The notes under the pieces: generated by a model | What the model was told of the DNA's origin: nothing | Databases searched by the model: none | The model's input: only the letters and a program-made list of their open reading frames with translations | Origin: Phocoena phocoena | Lineage: Eukaryota > Chordata > Mammalia > Artiodactyla > Phocoenidae | Length of the DNA stretch: 64,000 nt | NCBI RefSeq assembly: GCF_963924675.1 | Contig: NC_089238.1 | Span: forward strand, 24,657,815 to 24,721,814 | Direction: 5' to 3' | Position numbers and translations under genes: made by a program | Shown here: piece after piece, positions 42,176 to 53,000 of the stretch | Layout of the letters: each line of letters begins with the position of its first letter | Numbering within the stretch: the first letter of the stretch is position 1

Positions 42176-42639
42176 GTTATTTCTGAGATATACATTTTAA
42201 AGTAATAACTAGAATTATGACTTATAACATTATACCAGAACATATAAAGTTTTTAGAAATTTCATGTAATGTCTGAAACATTTCTTCCTTATCTCTTTGT
42301 CTTCAGCATCTCCAATGACAGTGAACTCACTACCCAAATTGTTGGGGGCTCTGAAAGCACTTCCCCAAGTCTGCTGATATCCATCCCCCAGCACCTTATA
42401 CACATCATGGAATTTTGCCTTTAGAGGACATGGAACTTCTCACACCTGAGAAGTGATCTGAGGGTCCAGTATGAAGCAGCATAAACATTATTAATTTTCA
42501 TGCAAGTAACACCTTGCATGGTTAAAAATAATCCAGTTGGGCTGAATAATCAGCTGGGCTGATGGTGAGAAAACAATGATACCCTGTCTCTCCCCTCATT
42601 TCTTGTACTCCTGTTCCCCAGAGGCAGCCGCTTTTAGTG
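41719..42639. other. Unassigned sequence with simple repeats
   Basis: Contains an A-rich tract (42001-42038) and a (CT)n tract (42141-42166). No gene supported. Confidence 0.45.
42141..42166 (+). repeat. (CT)n microsatellite
   Basis: About 11 CT units followed by a T-run. Confidence 0.93.
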
Positions 42640-42840
42640 AGGAAATTTTAGTTGAAATGTACCCTACAAGTAGAAAAATTGTAGACATCTTAAGTATGTG
42701 GCTGATTAGTTTTACAAAGATACTCTTGTAACTAGTGCCCAGATCAAGAAGTGGAGCACGACCAGCCCTCAGGAGTCCCTATCCACCCCCCACTCAAGGC
42801 CACTCACTCTCCTGACCATAGGGTTAAATTGAAGTAACCA
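42640..42840 (-). repeat. L1M 3' UTR fragment (antisense)
   Basis: 'gtgcccagatcaagaagtgg' with 'agcacgaccagccctcagga' and 'ccactcaaggccactcact' resembles the antisense L1M 3' UTR. Confidence 0.5.
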
Positions 42841-44814
42841 CTTTAATGGTTTCTGGTTTTAGTTCTGACAGTTGCTTCTATATGTCTAAATGATATAATT
42901 ACACAGTTGTTTTTTGATTGATCAACTCTGGGCACTGTCTTTCGACTTCCTCTTGTGATAAGAGATCTAGCTTCCTTATACCAGCCTTCACTTTGTATCT
43001 CCTCTCCTCCAAAGACAATTAAATCACTATTTCTTCTTACTGATCACCGAGGCAAATTCAGTCACATTCTAAGACTTCCATTTCTTATTTCATTGATCAC
43101 AGACAATATCGTCTGCTTTTTAATTCCCTCCCAATCCCCTCCACCCATTCAGGTACGCTGTATTTTTACTTTTATGTTGTTAAGTTGGATAACATTTATA
43201 TTTTGCTCTGTAACCATAGTTTAGCCTGTGTGGTTTGTAGGTTGATGTAAAATTTGAAACTCGGTAGCGTTTAGGTGATCTTTATAGTATTGTTTACTGC
43301 AGAACCAAACAGTGTGCTAGCGTTACAATCCACAGGTTCAATGTCATGCCTCCTGAACCACTCCAAGAAGAATATTCCTGGAGTCTGCAGCCCCATTTTA
43401 TTTATTTTCACATTTACTCTATGGTCAGTGGAAGAAAGAGGGCATGATATTAAGGCCCATGAATGTCAGGAAGGCAGCCTGAAGCCTTCGGGTTTTAGTG
43501 ATACCAGGATAAAACACATGCGGTCCTGCTTGGTGGTGGTCTTGCATTCTGTTGTTATTAAAATCAACTCCATTCAGAGTGTTGGCTTTTACTCAGAGGT
43601 CTCTGAAGGGCTGGTGTTCCAAATGAGAGGCAGCATTTATCTTTAAGATGAGGGTGGTGTCCAAAGCCTATGTGTTCTTAAAAGCAGGTAGTCATAAAAT
43701 CAGTAGTTAATTGATTTATGTGAGCACTCAGTTTTAGGAGAAGGGTGGCTCTGAGTGAAAAATACAATATGTGGAAGGGTTTAATTTTTTTTGGATTACC
43801 CTTTACCAGGTAGCATGTAATTGCATTAGTAATCGGAGTCCTTCAAGCAGAATCTCAAACAAAGGATTAGTGGGAAGGAAGATGGAAGAATGCTGACTCC
43901 ACAATAACTCACTGCCTTCCTAACGTGATTATATAAATAAATTCAAGCAATATTTTCCAAGACGCTGGAGCCTGATCATAAAGGCGTGAGGGGGCCCAGG
44001 GCCTCTGCATGGCCCCTGGTTGGCGGGCAGTAACTGATTGCTGTGGTAGGCAAGGGCAGTCCCCAGGTGGTGAAATATCCAATATCTCTGAATTATCTGT
44101 CAGCACTCAGAAATTATTGAAGCCGGGCTGACTTCTCCGGTGGGGAGCAGGAATATCTTGGCTTCATTTGGCTAAACAATGGGGTTAAAATGGAAACGCC
44201 CCGCTGTGACCTCCCAGCAGCCCATGTGGGCCCTTCAGCTAGCTGTCAGCAATGGGAGCCATGCAGGGCTGGCTCTGGACACTGCTAACTTCTTGACCCC
44301 CAGAGTCAAGGAATCCTCAGAGCTGAATTTCAGGCTCCCATCTCGCCGCCAGCAGGGGATTAGCTAATCCATCCTGTTTTGTGCTTCTGTGCCTACCCAC
44401 AAAGGCAGTAGGCACAAAGGACAGAGATCTGGATGACACATCAGAGAGCAGTGACATGCTGTCTGCATTCTTTGCCAGAGAGTTTTTGAATTGCTGTTTT
44501 CACTTAAGCCCAGGCACTGCGTTGGAGGCCTTCGTTATTCCATTTGCTGAGCTGAGCAAGAAACCAGGGTAACAGAACAAGCCCCTTTCCTCTTGGTCCT
44601 CCCAGACCTCTGTCCAGTTGTGTAAGAGAAAGGCTGTGATCAAAAATGCTTTGCAGCCACTCTCAGCAAAGAGTCTTTGAATTCTGATCACAAGAGACTC
44701 TGGTCCCATAAATGCTCCATGGGAGGTGTAAAGTCATTCTAGGTGTAGGGCACCTGGGCGGTGGATGTCACCACTAAGCCTTGAGGGTGGGAACTGCCAA
44801 AGTCGCTAAACAAG
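42841..44814. other. Unassigned sequence
   Basis: Several open frames of 60-125 codons lack family features. I could not support any gene or repeat. Confidence 0.4.
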
Positions 44815-44965
44815 TCTTCAAACCCAGCTTTACTAGTTGTGTGCTTTGAGCAAGCCACTTGATTTCTAAACCTCAGTGTCGTCATCAATAAAATGGGAGG
44901 AATTATAATTCCTTTGTTGTAGGGATCAAATGAAACGATGGATGGAAAAATTCTTCGCAGGCTTT
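44815..44965 (+). repeat. MIR SINE
   Basis: 'gctttgagcaagccacttga' with 'tttctaaacctcagtgtcgt' and 'catcaataaaatggg', then 'gggatcaaatgaaacg'. Confidence 0.65.
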
Positions 44966-45054
44966 ATGCAAAGGTGGGGTTGCTGCTGCCTTTCTAGCTG
45001 TTCTCATTGGCTTATAGGCTGAGTTTCAGTCAGGGGAGTTTCTTTGGAGCCCCG

Positions 45055-45400
45055 ATGAACTTGACGTTCCTTTGGCTGTCTTCATCCAGTTCTCTGCCTG
45101 GAATGTTCTGGTCCCTTCACTGCCTGTCTGACTTCAATCCACCCGTCATGGTTGCCCATCACATGTCCTTGGTCTTTGAGAACATCCTTTTCTCCCACAG
45201 CCTGGTCCACGTGGGGGTCCACAGCAGAGTATCAGATGATGGGGCTGGCGCCAGCGAGGGGCCCAAAGGAAGCTGGTAGGTGTGGCTCTGTCAGTCTTCA
45301 ATGATGAATATAAATCATCACAAGTCTGAGAACTCCTTGAGGACAGAGATGGAGATTTATAACTGAACTGTTGGGCCATCCATTAATTTAAATTAGATGT
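45055..45400 (+). repeat. L2-like fragment (sense)
   Basis: 'ctctgcctggaatgttctgg' with 'tcccttcactgcctgtctga', then 'gaactccttgaggacagaga' follow the sense L2 order. Diverged. Confidence 0.45.
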
Positions 45401-45589
45401 CATTAATGGAGGAGCCCACCGTGCATTTGCACGAAGCTGAGTTCTCCTTACATTTGCGCCCTTGGCACTTCACTTTTCTTCCCCCAGTCCCGGCTCTGCT
45501 CTTATGTGCCAGGCCTAGTGGGGAATTCAGAGACAAATAGTAAGGCATGACTGTTGCTATCTATTAAGAAGGACAAAGCAAGAATATAA

Positions 45590-45990
45590 ACATCAATAAA
45601 AAGAAATATTCATTTAGTCATTTGTACAGCAAATATTTAATATTTACCGACTTATTCTGTGCACCTTGCATGACACTGTGGATTGAGGATGGGACAAGAT
45701 CACTGTCATGCCCTTGCTGAGCTCACAGCCCAATGGAGGACACATCTGTGGACAGTCGAGAGTGATAGGGACCATGGTAGGACGTGCAAGGCTGTGGAAA
45801 ACACCGAAGAGACAGGCAGCGCATAATGGAAGGTTGGCAAAGCTTCTCAGAGGAGGCATATCCAGCTGAGACCTGAGAGGTGAGGAGGAACTGGCCAGAT
45901 AAGAGGGGGTAGAGAACAATCCAGGCAGAGGCAGCAGGATATGCAGAACACGTGTGGGAAACTGAAAATAGTTTGGTATCGTTACAGCTC
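45590..45990 (-). repeat. L2 LINE 3' region (antisense)
   Basis: 'acagcaaatatttaatattt', 'cttgctgagctcacagccca' with 'atggaggac', 'cagctgagacctgagaggtg' and 'caatccaggcagaggcagc' follow antisense L2 over about 400 bp. Confidence 0.75.
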
Positions 45991-46029
45991 AGAGTAGGAT
46001 GGGCAGTGGGGATGGAAAGGTTGATGGGT

Positions 46030-46215
46030 CATCTAATTGAACCCCTGGAATTACCCTATAAGATAGATACTGTTGTCATCTTTGTCCATATTACAGATGA
46101 GGAAAACGAGATCAGAGAGGCTGGGTAGCTTGTCCAAGTCACAGAGCTAGTAAGGGCTAGAACTGAAAATTTGATCCTGATTTGTCTGTTTCCAAAGCCC
46201 TTGACTTTAACCAGG
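46030..46215 (-). repeat. MIR SINE (antisense)
   Basis: 'gagatcagagaggctgggta' with 'gcttgtccaagtcacagagc' and 'tagtaagggctagaactg'. Confidence 0.8.
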
Positions 46216-46247
46216 GGAGCTATGGGAAGGGTTCTCTGTGAGGGGTG

Positions 46248-46495
46248 GTATAGCATGGTGGGGAAGAGTGGGGGCTAGACTGCCTGTTTCAATCCCTGAG
46301 GAGCTGTGTGACTTTGGGTGAGTTACTTAACTCCTCTGTGCTTCAGATTCCTCGGCCAAAAAATGGGGATACTAATAATATCTACCCCATAGGGCTGGGT
46401 TTTCTGAGAATCAAATGAGTTAATATTTGTAAAGTTATCTTCTGGACAGTTAATACATGATAAATGCTCAATATATGTTAGCAACTATTATTAGG
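46248..46495 (+). repeat. MIR SINE, nearly full length
   Basis: From 'tagcatggtggggaagagtg' through 'gctgtgtgactttgggtgag' and 'tactaataatatctacccca' to 'taaatgctcaatatatgtta'. It lies 33 bp from an oppositely oriented MIR. Confidence 0.85.
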
Positions 46496-47251
46496 CTGGA
46501 TTGGAAAGGAGAGAGACTAAAACAAAGATCACATCTCTGGAGGCCACTGCAACTGTGGGGCTGAGAGGTGTGGCCACGGGGTGAGGGAGAGGGACAGCAT
46601 GCAGGTGAAATGCCATATTCCCTTTAGGCTGTCAGTCTAGGGGCTGGGGCTTGGCCACCTTCTGGGCTGGGTTTCTTTGTCCCTTTAAGCTGCCCACACA
46701 CGGGAGGGGACATGTGCTGCCTGCAGAAAAGTTGGTTGCTCCTGAGAACAATATAGATTTGTGAGCTTCAGGAAACCACATCCCAGTGAGTGCTGCAGTA
46801 TTGACTCGACCTGTTGGGACGTGTTGTTGCCAAGGGCAATGCAATCAGCTTCTAGGCCCATTCCTTCTCCCTGTGGCTTCCAGTGACTCTGTTTCCAACC
46901 GAGTGGTTTAGGGCCCTGTCACTTCCAGGACATTCTGTTTTCCTTCCCTGGAGATGGGGAACCAGTGTTAGGATCTGGTCAGAGGTGGGGTGCCTGGAGG
47001 GGCCAGCCAGCAACGCCCTGATCTGGGATGAGGAGACAGCTTGTCCAGTGCCCCGGGCTTTCCACGAGGCCAAGAAGCTCCAGATTCAGTGGGGGAGACT
47101 TATGCAGTGCTGTGAAAGAGCATGACTTCAATCATCCCCTGGTCCCTCCTCTTCTAGGCCATGGCATCCTCACTCCTCGTTGGCCATTCCTTTCGGTGAC
47201 TTGTCCAACTTTGGTCTGTTCATGTGCTAGACCCACACACATATGCGTGCA
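46496..47251. other. Unassigned sequence
   Basis: No gene or repeat supported. Confidence 0.4.
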
Positions 47252-47272
47252 AGCACACACACACACACACAG
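47252..47272 (+). repeat. (CA)n microsatellite
   Basis: About 10 CA units, preceded by a short CA/TG-rich stretch. Confidence 0.93.
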
Positions 47273-47609
47273 TTATTTCAGTGGCTCATTGCTCCTCTGA
47301 TTATTTTCCCAAACCCTTCACAAAAACCAAGCTGCTCATAATAATAACCATGGATCATTGTGCCTTAGTAGGTTCTGAGTAGAACCCAGAACTCACGCTT
47401 CTCAGCTCACTGGTGGATCTTCTTCTTGCTTGCATACACAGGTAGAGATCCTCAAAGTTCCTCAGAAGCCTGGCAGTGATTCCCAGGATCAGATAATCTT
47501 CCAGAGGAGAAGTAAGGGCAGATCCGTTGGTGGACTCATGTATTTATTCATTGTCAAGCATTCACAGAACATCTTCTCCATGTCAGGCTCTGGGATTGGC
47601 GGAGCATAT

Positions 47610-48060
47610 GAGTCAGGATAGGCTAAGTTTGCTGGCATGACAAACACTCCCCACATCTCCGTGACTTAAACAATGAAGGTTGATTTCTTGCCCATGCTGG
47701 ATTGTCATCATAGGTTGGCTGGGGGTTTATTGTCCATCCTTCATATGGAGTTAAACAGATGGAGCAGCTGTTCTCTGGAACACAGCTTTCCTTGTGGCGG
47801 GGGGTATGGTGCTGGTGAGACACGCACAGGGTTTTAGAATTAGAGGCGAGTGGGGTGAGGAGTGAAACATCTAGAAAAATGGGCACTGGTGACGGCCCTT
47901 GAGTTTTTACTTCATCTTGTAGCCCTTCCTCAGAATTGGCCTCACCTCTGGAGATGAGTCTGAACTTTCCTTCTTGGTTTCCAGGATCTGAACAAGTATT
48001 TGCTCATGACAGTCCCAGGGACCTAGGAATCTTCCGGTCAGCAATTGTCCAGACCATCAT
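47610..48060. repeat. Probable ancient interspersed repeat, class unassigned
   Basis: 'tctccgtgacttaaacaatg' with 'aaggttgatttcttgcccat' and 'tggttggctgggggtttatt'-like strings resemble a mammalian interspersed repeat, but I cannot name it. Confidence 0.35.
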
Positions 48061-48139
48061 ATCCTGCCTTGGTGTGGTCTGAACTGGAAAATCTGTGTGG
48101 CTGAAGAGAAGCCACGTATGTAGAAGAGATAACTGGAGT

Positions 48140-48645
48140 GCACTCTGTTTAGACTTAAGCTCTCACCATCTCACTATAATTAAGTGCCAAGTGGTTATTA
48201 AACAATACATTTACAGAATTCTGACAACTGTGTAAGAACCTTTCCTCTCCTACAGTGAATATTCCCCAGTAAATACGCTTGTAATATTTCACTGGCTTTT
48301 AATTAACCCGACTCGCCTATAAAACCATTTATCTTTTAAAAAGACTGTTGTTCCATGTGCAATACGTGTCAATAGATAATTAAAATGTTTTTCTTAGAGA
48401 ATGAACAGGGACATGTGATCTATGCATTTCAGAACGTTATTATTAAAACTGTTATTTATTGAGGTTTAAGCACTTGTTACTTGGTAACTATAGAGCGACC
48501 GTGTCTCTTTAATGCCAAAATTAAACAGGCACTGCAGACAAAGTGTGCAAGGTTAGAAAACCTCTTGGGTCATAATTAAATAGTACAAGTAATAAAAGTT
48601 CAGTTCTTGTTTAGGAAACAAATGCCCCGATCTGGCTTCTTTTCT
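48140..48645. promoter_or_regulatory. Candidate conserved AT-rich regulatory block
   Basis: About 500 bp of non-repetitive AT-rich sequence with many TAATTA/TTAAT-type words ('ctcactataattaagtgcca', 'ggcttttaattaacccg', 'aatagataattaaaatgttt', 'gtcataattaaatagtac') and the string 'ccatttatcttttaaaaag'. The cluster resembles long conserved developmental enhancers. This is inference from composition. Confidence 0.3.
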
Positions 48646-49049
48646 ATCAGGAATTGGGAAGGTGTGTCTTTGTTTTTCCAGGAGCAGCCTGGCTGTGTCG
48701 CTGTTTCAAACACGGACACTTTTTTCAGAGCATCAGAAGTTTCTTCTAGAAATAACAGCTACAAAGTGTTCGGGAAACCTTAAAATAAAAGACAGTGTGA
48801 AACTGCTTTGGTGAATGTAGACTTTTCTAGAACTAGTGGCTGACCAGAGCCCTACGCCTGGGAGTAGACCTGTGTCTGGGGATGGCAGCCCTCAGAGAGA
48901 GGCCATCCCTTCCCCTGGTAGCAGGCAGCCTGGCAAGGGTCCCTTTCCCACTTCTCCTGGCTGCCCCAAGCTGCCCACCCTGGAGAAGCATTGTGCTCGC
49001 CTCTCGGGCTAAGGGCCCTAGCTTGTTGTCTCGTTTACCATGAGCCCCT
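48646..49049. other. Unassigned sequence
   Basis: No gene or repeat supported. Confidence 0.4.
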
Positions 49050-49117
49050 CATTGTGGGTTCAGCTGTGTCCCCAGAAAGATGCTCAAGTTCTAACCTCTA
49101 GTACCTGTGAATATGAC
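49050..49117 (+). mobile_element. MLT1-type LTR, left part
   Basis: 'cagctgtgtccccagaaaga' and 'gtacctgtgaatatgac' are the start of a sense MLT1 (ERVL-MaLR) LTR relic. It is interrupted by another LTR and resumes at 49497. Confidence 0.75.
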
Positions 49118-49496
49118 TGTATTAGTTTGCTAGAGCTGACATAACAAAGTACCCCAGCCTGGATGTTTAAACAACAGAAATTGACCCTCACAGTCCCGGA
49201 GGCTGGAAGTCCAAGATCGAGGTGTTGGCAGAACTGGTCTTTCCCGAGGCCTCTCTCCTTGGCTTGTAGATGACGCCTCCTCCCTGTGTCCTCACCTGGC
49301 CTTTTCTCTGTGCACACATATTGCTGACCTCTCTTCCTCTTCTTATAAAGGCACCAATACTATTGGATCAGGGCCATGCTTATGACTTCATTTAACCTTA
49401 ATTCCTCTTTAAAGGCCCAATCTCCAAATACAGTCGCACTGGGGATCAGGGTTTCAACATATGAAATTTGGGGGGGACACAATGGTGTCTGAAACA
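49118..49496 (-). mobile_element. MaLR-type LTR nested in opposite orientation
   Basis: The block begins TG ('tgtattagtttgctagagct') and ends CA ('tgtctgaaaca'), 379 bp. It reads as the reverse complement of a MaLR LTR ('ggaggctggaagtccaagat', 'tctctccttggcttgtagat'). 'atgac' (49113-49117) and 'gtgac' (49497-49501) are the 5 bp duplication with one mismatch. A solo LTR with no internal genes. Confidence 0.8.
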
Positions 49497-49892
49497 GTGA
49501 CCTTATCTGGAAATAGGATGTCGAGTTACGATCGTTAAGATCGGGATTCCTATCAGGATGGGTCCTCATGCAATATAACTGTATCTTTACAAAATAAGGA
49601 AATTTGGACAAAGAGACAGACACGTACACAGAGAGAATGCCACATTAGGAGGCAGGCAGAGCGCTGGGGGATGCACCTACAAGCCAGGAAGGCCAAAGAT
49701 GGCCAGCAGACCACCAGAAGCCAGGGGAAAGGATGGGACAAGGTCTCCTTCACAGCCCGCAAAGAGTACCAACCCTGCTGACACCTTGATCTCAGACTTC
49801 TAGCCCCCAGAACCGGAGACCACACATTTCTGTTGTTTAAGCCCCCCAGTCTGTGGTACTTTGCTACAGCAGCCCCAGGAAATGAATACACC
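49497..49892 (+). mobile_element. MLT1-type LTR, right part
   Basis: Continues from 49117: 'gtgaccttatctggaaatag', 'acaccttgatctcagacttc' and 'atttctgttgtttaagcccc', the sense MLT1 order to the LTR end. No retroviral genes adjoin it. Confidence 0.82.
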
Positions 49893-50261
49893 CTCTGGCA
49901 AAGAAATTCTATCACAATCTGATGCTGTAGCCAATCCTCACTGGGTTCTAACCCACAGACCTGGGGGACAGATCCAGGTCCTCAGTCATTTAAAGGGACT
50001 GAGTAGACTAAAATGAGATGCACGCGACAGTCTATTAGGGTGATGGAAACAGATATAACATATTATCATTTCATCTTAAATCGCATCTTTGTGTATATTT
50101 TATCATGTACAATATTAATACAGTAGTAGATGTATATGCTTTATAAGTAAACGTGCACTTATATCAGGGTAGGGAGGGGTCCATGTTCAAAATGTTTTGA
50201 CTGTTAGAGCTGTGTGATCACACAACTTGGAGACCACTGTTCCAAGGTGGGGAGTCAGTGA
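49893..50261. other. Unassigned sequence
   Basis: The part near 50176-50250 ('agagctgtgtgatcacacaa' and 'ggagaccactgttcc') looks like a diverged DNA-transposon end. Not firm. Confidence 0.35.
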
Positions 50262-50293
50262 TAAAAATCTTGTTGTTGTTTTTGTTCCACAAT

Positions 50294-50671
50294 TCATTTA
50301 CTGAATTGGGGCAGGCGATTTAACAACAGATTGCGAGATAAGGCTGGGAGAGAAGAGTTCTTGCTTTCTCTCCCAGGAGCCAGTTGTGTCATGGATGCTT
50401 GTAGATTTTCCAAAATAGCCATCTGTTGTTGGGCAAGCTGGGTCTGAAGCTGGAGATTGGCACACATACATTCTAGGAGTCCTAGGCATTCCTTGGGCTT
50501 GTGCTCAATTCCTGAGGGCAGCTTTGTTGCCAGGATTTTCAGGAAAGTGGCTGGTGGGGAACTTGCTTGAAGTTTAATAAAGCTGGGGGAGGGTTTGGCT
50601 CGACAAAGAGGCACAGCATTACCTTCCTCTTTGGCTCTTCTGTTAGTAGGATGACTAGAACACTGCTCCAA
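50294..50671 (-). pseudogene. TSACC: TSACC (TSSK6-activating co-chaperone) processed retrocopy, start codon lost
   Basis: An uninterrupted 125-codon frame on the minus strand matches TSACC (C1orf182) over its full length, including [34 protein letters not shown] and the C-terminal LPQFSK followed by TGA. TSACC is a testis protein that links the spermiogenesis kinase TSSK6 to HSP70 and helps activate it. The parent gene, as I recall it, is multi-exonic, whereas this copy has no introns, and an A-rich string ('aacaaaaacaacaacaag' on the minus strand) follows about 9 bases after the stop. That fits retroposition. There are no internal stops or frameshifts. The initiation position (50669-50671) reads TTG instead of ATG and the codon just upstream is TAG in frame, so normal initiation is not possible. 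The next ATG is codon 69 (50465-50467). The intact frame could mean recent insertion or relaxed decay. Identification is by memory of the human protein. Confidence 0.85.
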
Positions 50672-50775
50672 CTAAACACCAACGGGTGTGGTGCCGCCCA
50701 GCCCAGTCCGATTGGACTACAACTCCCATTTCACCCCTCATCAAACCGGCCAGGTCTTCCCTCAACCTGAGGGTT
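50672..50775 (-). promoter_or_regulatory. 5' flank of TSACC retrocopy with ZNF143-like and CCAAT motifs
   Basis: Directly upstream of the lost start lies 'actacaactccca' (50716-50728, plus strand), which matches the ZNF143/THAP11 promoter motif, next to 'attgg' (50711-50715, a CCAAT box on the minus strand). These are typical of mammalian transcription start regions, so this stretch is probably retrocopied 5' UTR carrying part of the parental start region. A weak direct repeat ('tcagtgataaaaat' near 50265 and 'tcagtgctgaaaaaat' near 50776) could mark the target-site duplication and so the 5' limit. Confidence 0.4.
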
Positions 50776-50789
50776 TCAGTGCTGAAAAA

Positions 50790-52385
50790 ATTAGACCAGA
50801 GAGCTCCTGTTCAGGAGGATTTCATGTAAGAGTCAGAGGAAAAGATTTTAGAGTTCTAAAGAGAATTCTTAAAGTTGTAAAAGAATATTCAACAAACAAA
50901 AGATTGGAGACAAATAGTAGGTTTTCCCACTGCCCTGGAGCGCCACACTTGGATTACTCATGACATCGTCATACGTCTCACAATTTGTAATATTTTGACC
51001 TCCTTCAAGCCGAGGTGTCATTTGTCTCACCCTGAGGTCCTCTGAGCCCGACATCATGCACGTCCACAGTTTGGTCCCAGGGGGTGATTAACAGTGCTCT
51101 AAGTGGAGAGGAGATGGCAGGGCCCGAGCCGGCACCAGCACACGGGGTATCTTTCTCTTTAAGCCCATCCATCCTGAGAGTGACAGGTGAACTGTGGGTC
51201 AGGAGGAGGAGAGAGAGGAGAGTGAGACAGAGAGAAGCAGGAAGGCAAGCCTCAGAGGAAGAGGTAGGTAAACAGAGAAAAATACAGGAGGAGGGCATCT
51301 GAGAAGCAGAGATAGAGATGGTCAGAGGGCTGAGGGCGGAGGCAGAAGTTTGGAGGCAGAAAGGAGGGATGAAACCACGAGAAAAATTCAACGCTTGCTA
51401 AAGTTGTTCAAACACGTGGTAAGTTTTCGTACGTCATAATTTCAGTATGTTTAGGGCTTTACTTAGACATTATCCCAATCTGTGTTATTGCACTCACGTG
51501 AATAAACATGCTTTACATCTGGAATTTTGGGCATTACATTCCAGGTTCTAGAGTGCGCTGCGCCCTCGGGCTGGGAAAGGGCATATTTTTGGTGGGCACC
51601 AGACTTCAGGTTATGGAATCCGAAGGTCTGGATGTCAGCCGTTAAGCCGCCCATCGGTGTCCTCGTCCCCTCCCCCTGGAAGCTGAGAACAGATGTTCTC
51701 TCTGCCCTAGTAGCTGCCTTGATTCCAGGAGAAAGGAGAGAGAGAGAGAGGAAGGGCTCTGGATGTGGATGCGTCCTTTCTTCTCCTCCCTGTGTTACCA
51801 TAGTATCTCGTTTCCTTGGTTACCGGTGGCCAAGGAAAGGACACTGGGCAAGTGCAGGATTTTGATGGAGCTCTCTAAAGAGAGATGTCAGCACAGACCT
51901 TGTCTCTTTTAAAAGAACACTTGTTCTGAGAGGTTGTTCAAGAATGGGTGTGGGGAAGAAATGGGTAGTTCTCATGAAGTTGGAATTTAGAAATTTCATT
52001 TCACTGGATAGAAATGAAGCACTTAAAAGATAACCTTGAGGAATCAAAGCCAGGGAGGCCTTACCCAGCTTTGCACATTGCTGGAAATCTGGAATTGGCA
52101 GGAAGGCTGTGATGCTAATTAAGAAATGATTTCTGCAAATGTTTACTTTAACTGCACCCAGCTTGGGCTAGCTCAGTAGCTGGCCTGCTCTTTTCCCTGG
52201 ATAACTAAGCACCCTTGGGGAATATGGGAATATACCACTTCCGCTGGGAGCATCTGGCATCAGCCTTTAACAGTCCCAAGAGGCCACATAGACCTGTGAA
52301 GTCTCTCCTGAGGGCCTCTAGATTTTTTCTGACAGTTAAATGATGTGGAGGACAGTGGCCCTCAATTCTACTCAACTTTTGAGAG
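50790..52385. other. Unassigned sequence with a purine-rich tract
   Basis: An A/G-rich tract lies at about 51195-51300 and (GA)n at 51738-51752. Overlapping 112-128-codon frames on both strands (51.0-51.9 kb) show no family features. Nothing else supported. Confidence 0.4.
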
Positions 52386-52389
52386 TCAG

Positions 52390-52560
52390 TCAAGATACCT
52401 GTCCTTCCAATACGTTTGTCTTGACTTCTCCACCTAAGTTAGGTGCCCTTCTTCAAGAACCCCAGGAACTACATTTTATCATTGAAAATTTTATCATTGC
52501 ATTTACTACATTGTTCACTAATTGTATGATTATTAGTCTTTCTCCTCTGCCTGGTTTTGA
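52390..52560 (+). repeat. L2-like fragment
   Basis: 'ctccacctaagttaggtgcc' with 'cttcttcaagaaccccagga' and 'tgttcactaattgtatgatt' resemble sense L2. Weak. Confidence 0.3.
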
Positions 52561-52599
52561 GTTCTCTCATTTTTATTTCTTTTTAAAATTTTTTTTATT

Positions 52600-53000
52600 T
52601 TGGGAGGGAGAGTAGGTAACACATAAAGGTGGTTAGACAATTAGATCAGTACAAAATGGTCTATAATGAAAAGCCTCCTCTGGCTGGAGCCCCCATTCTT
52701 GCCCCACACCCTCTGGGCAGCCATCGTTTCCACTTCTTGTGTGTTCTTCTAGAGAGTGGATGCAGAAATGAGCATGTTCGTCTGCCTCCCTCTCTATTCC
52801 TCCTTCATCCTTTATCTTCCTCCCGGTCTCTCTTTTACCCAAATGATACAATCCACACTATTCTGCTTATTACAATTTTTTTAAATTAATCATCTATCTT
52901 GAAGATCTTTTTGATATAAGTATGTATAGAACTTTTAAAAAATGGCAGTGTAGCATTCCACTGTATGAGTCTGCCTCTTTTCTCACTCATCTAGGATTTC
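52600..53000 (-). repeat. L1ME-like fragment (antisense)
   Basis: 'tttacccaaatgatacaatc', 'ctatcttgaagatctttttg' with 'atataagtatgtatagaac' and 'gtgtagcattccactgtatg' follow old antisense L1 sequence. Confidence 0.5.

Noticed and set aside
50298..50489. Second minus-strand frame (63 codons) inside the TSACC copy
   Set aside because: Out-of-frame shadow of the TSACC sequence.
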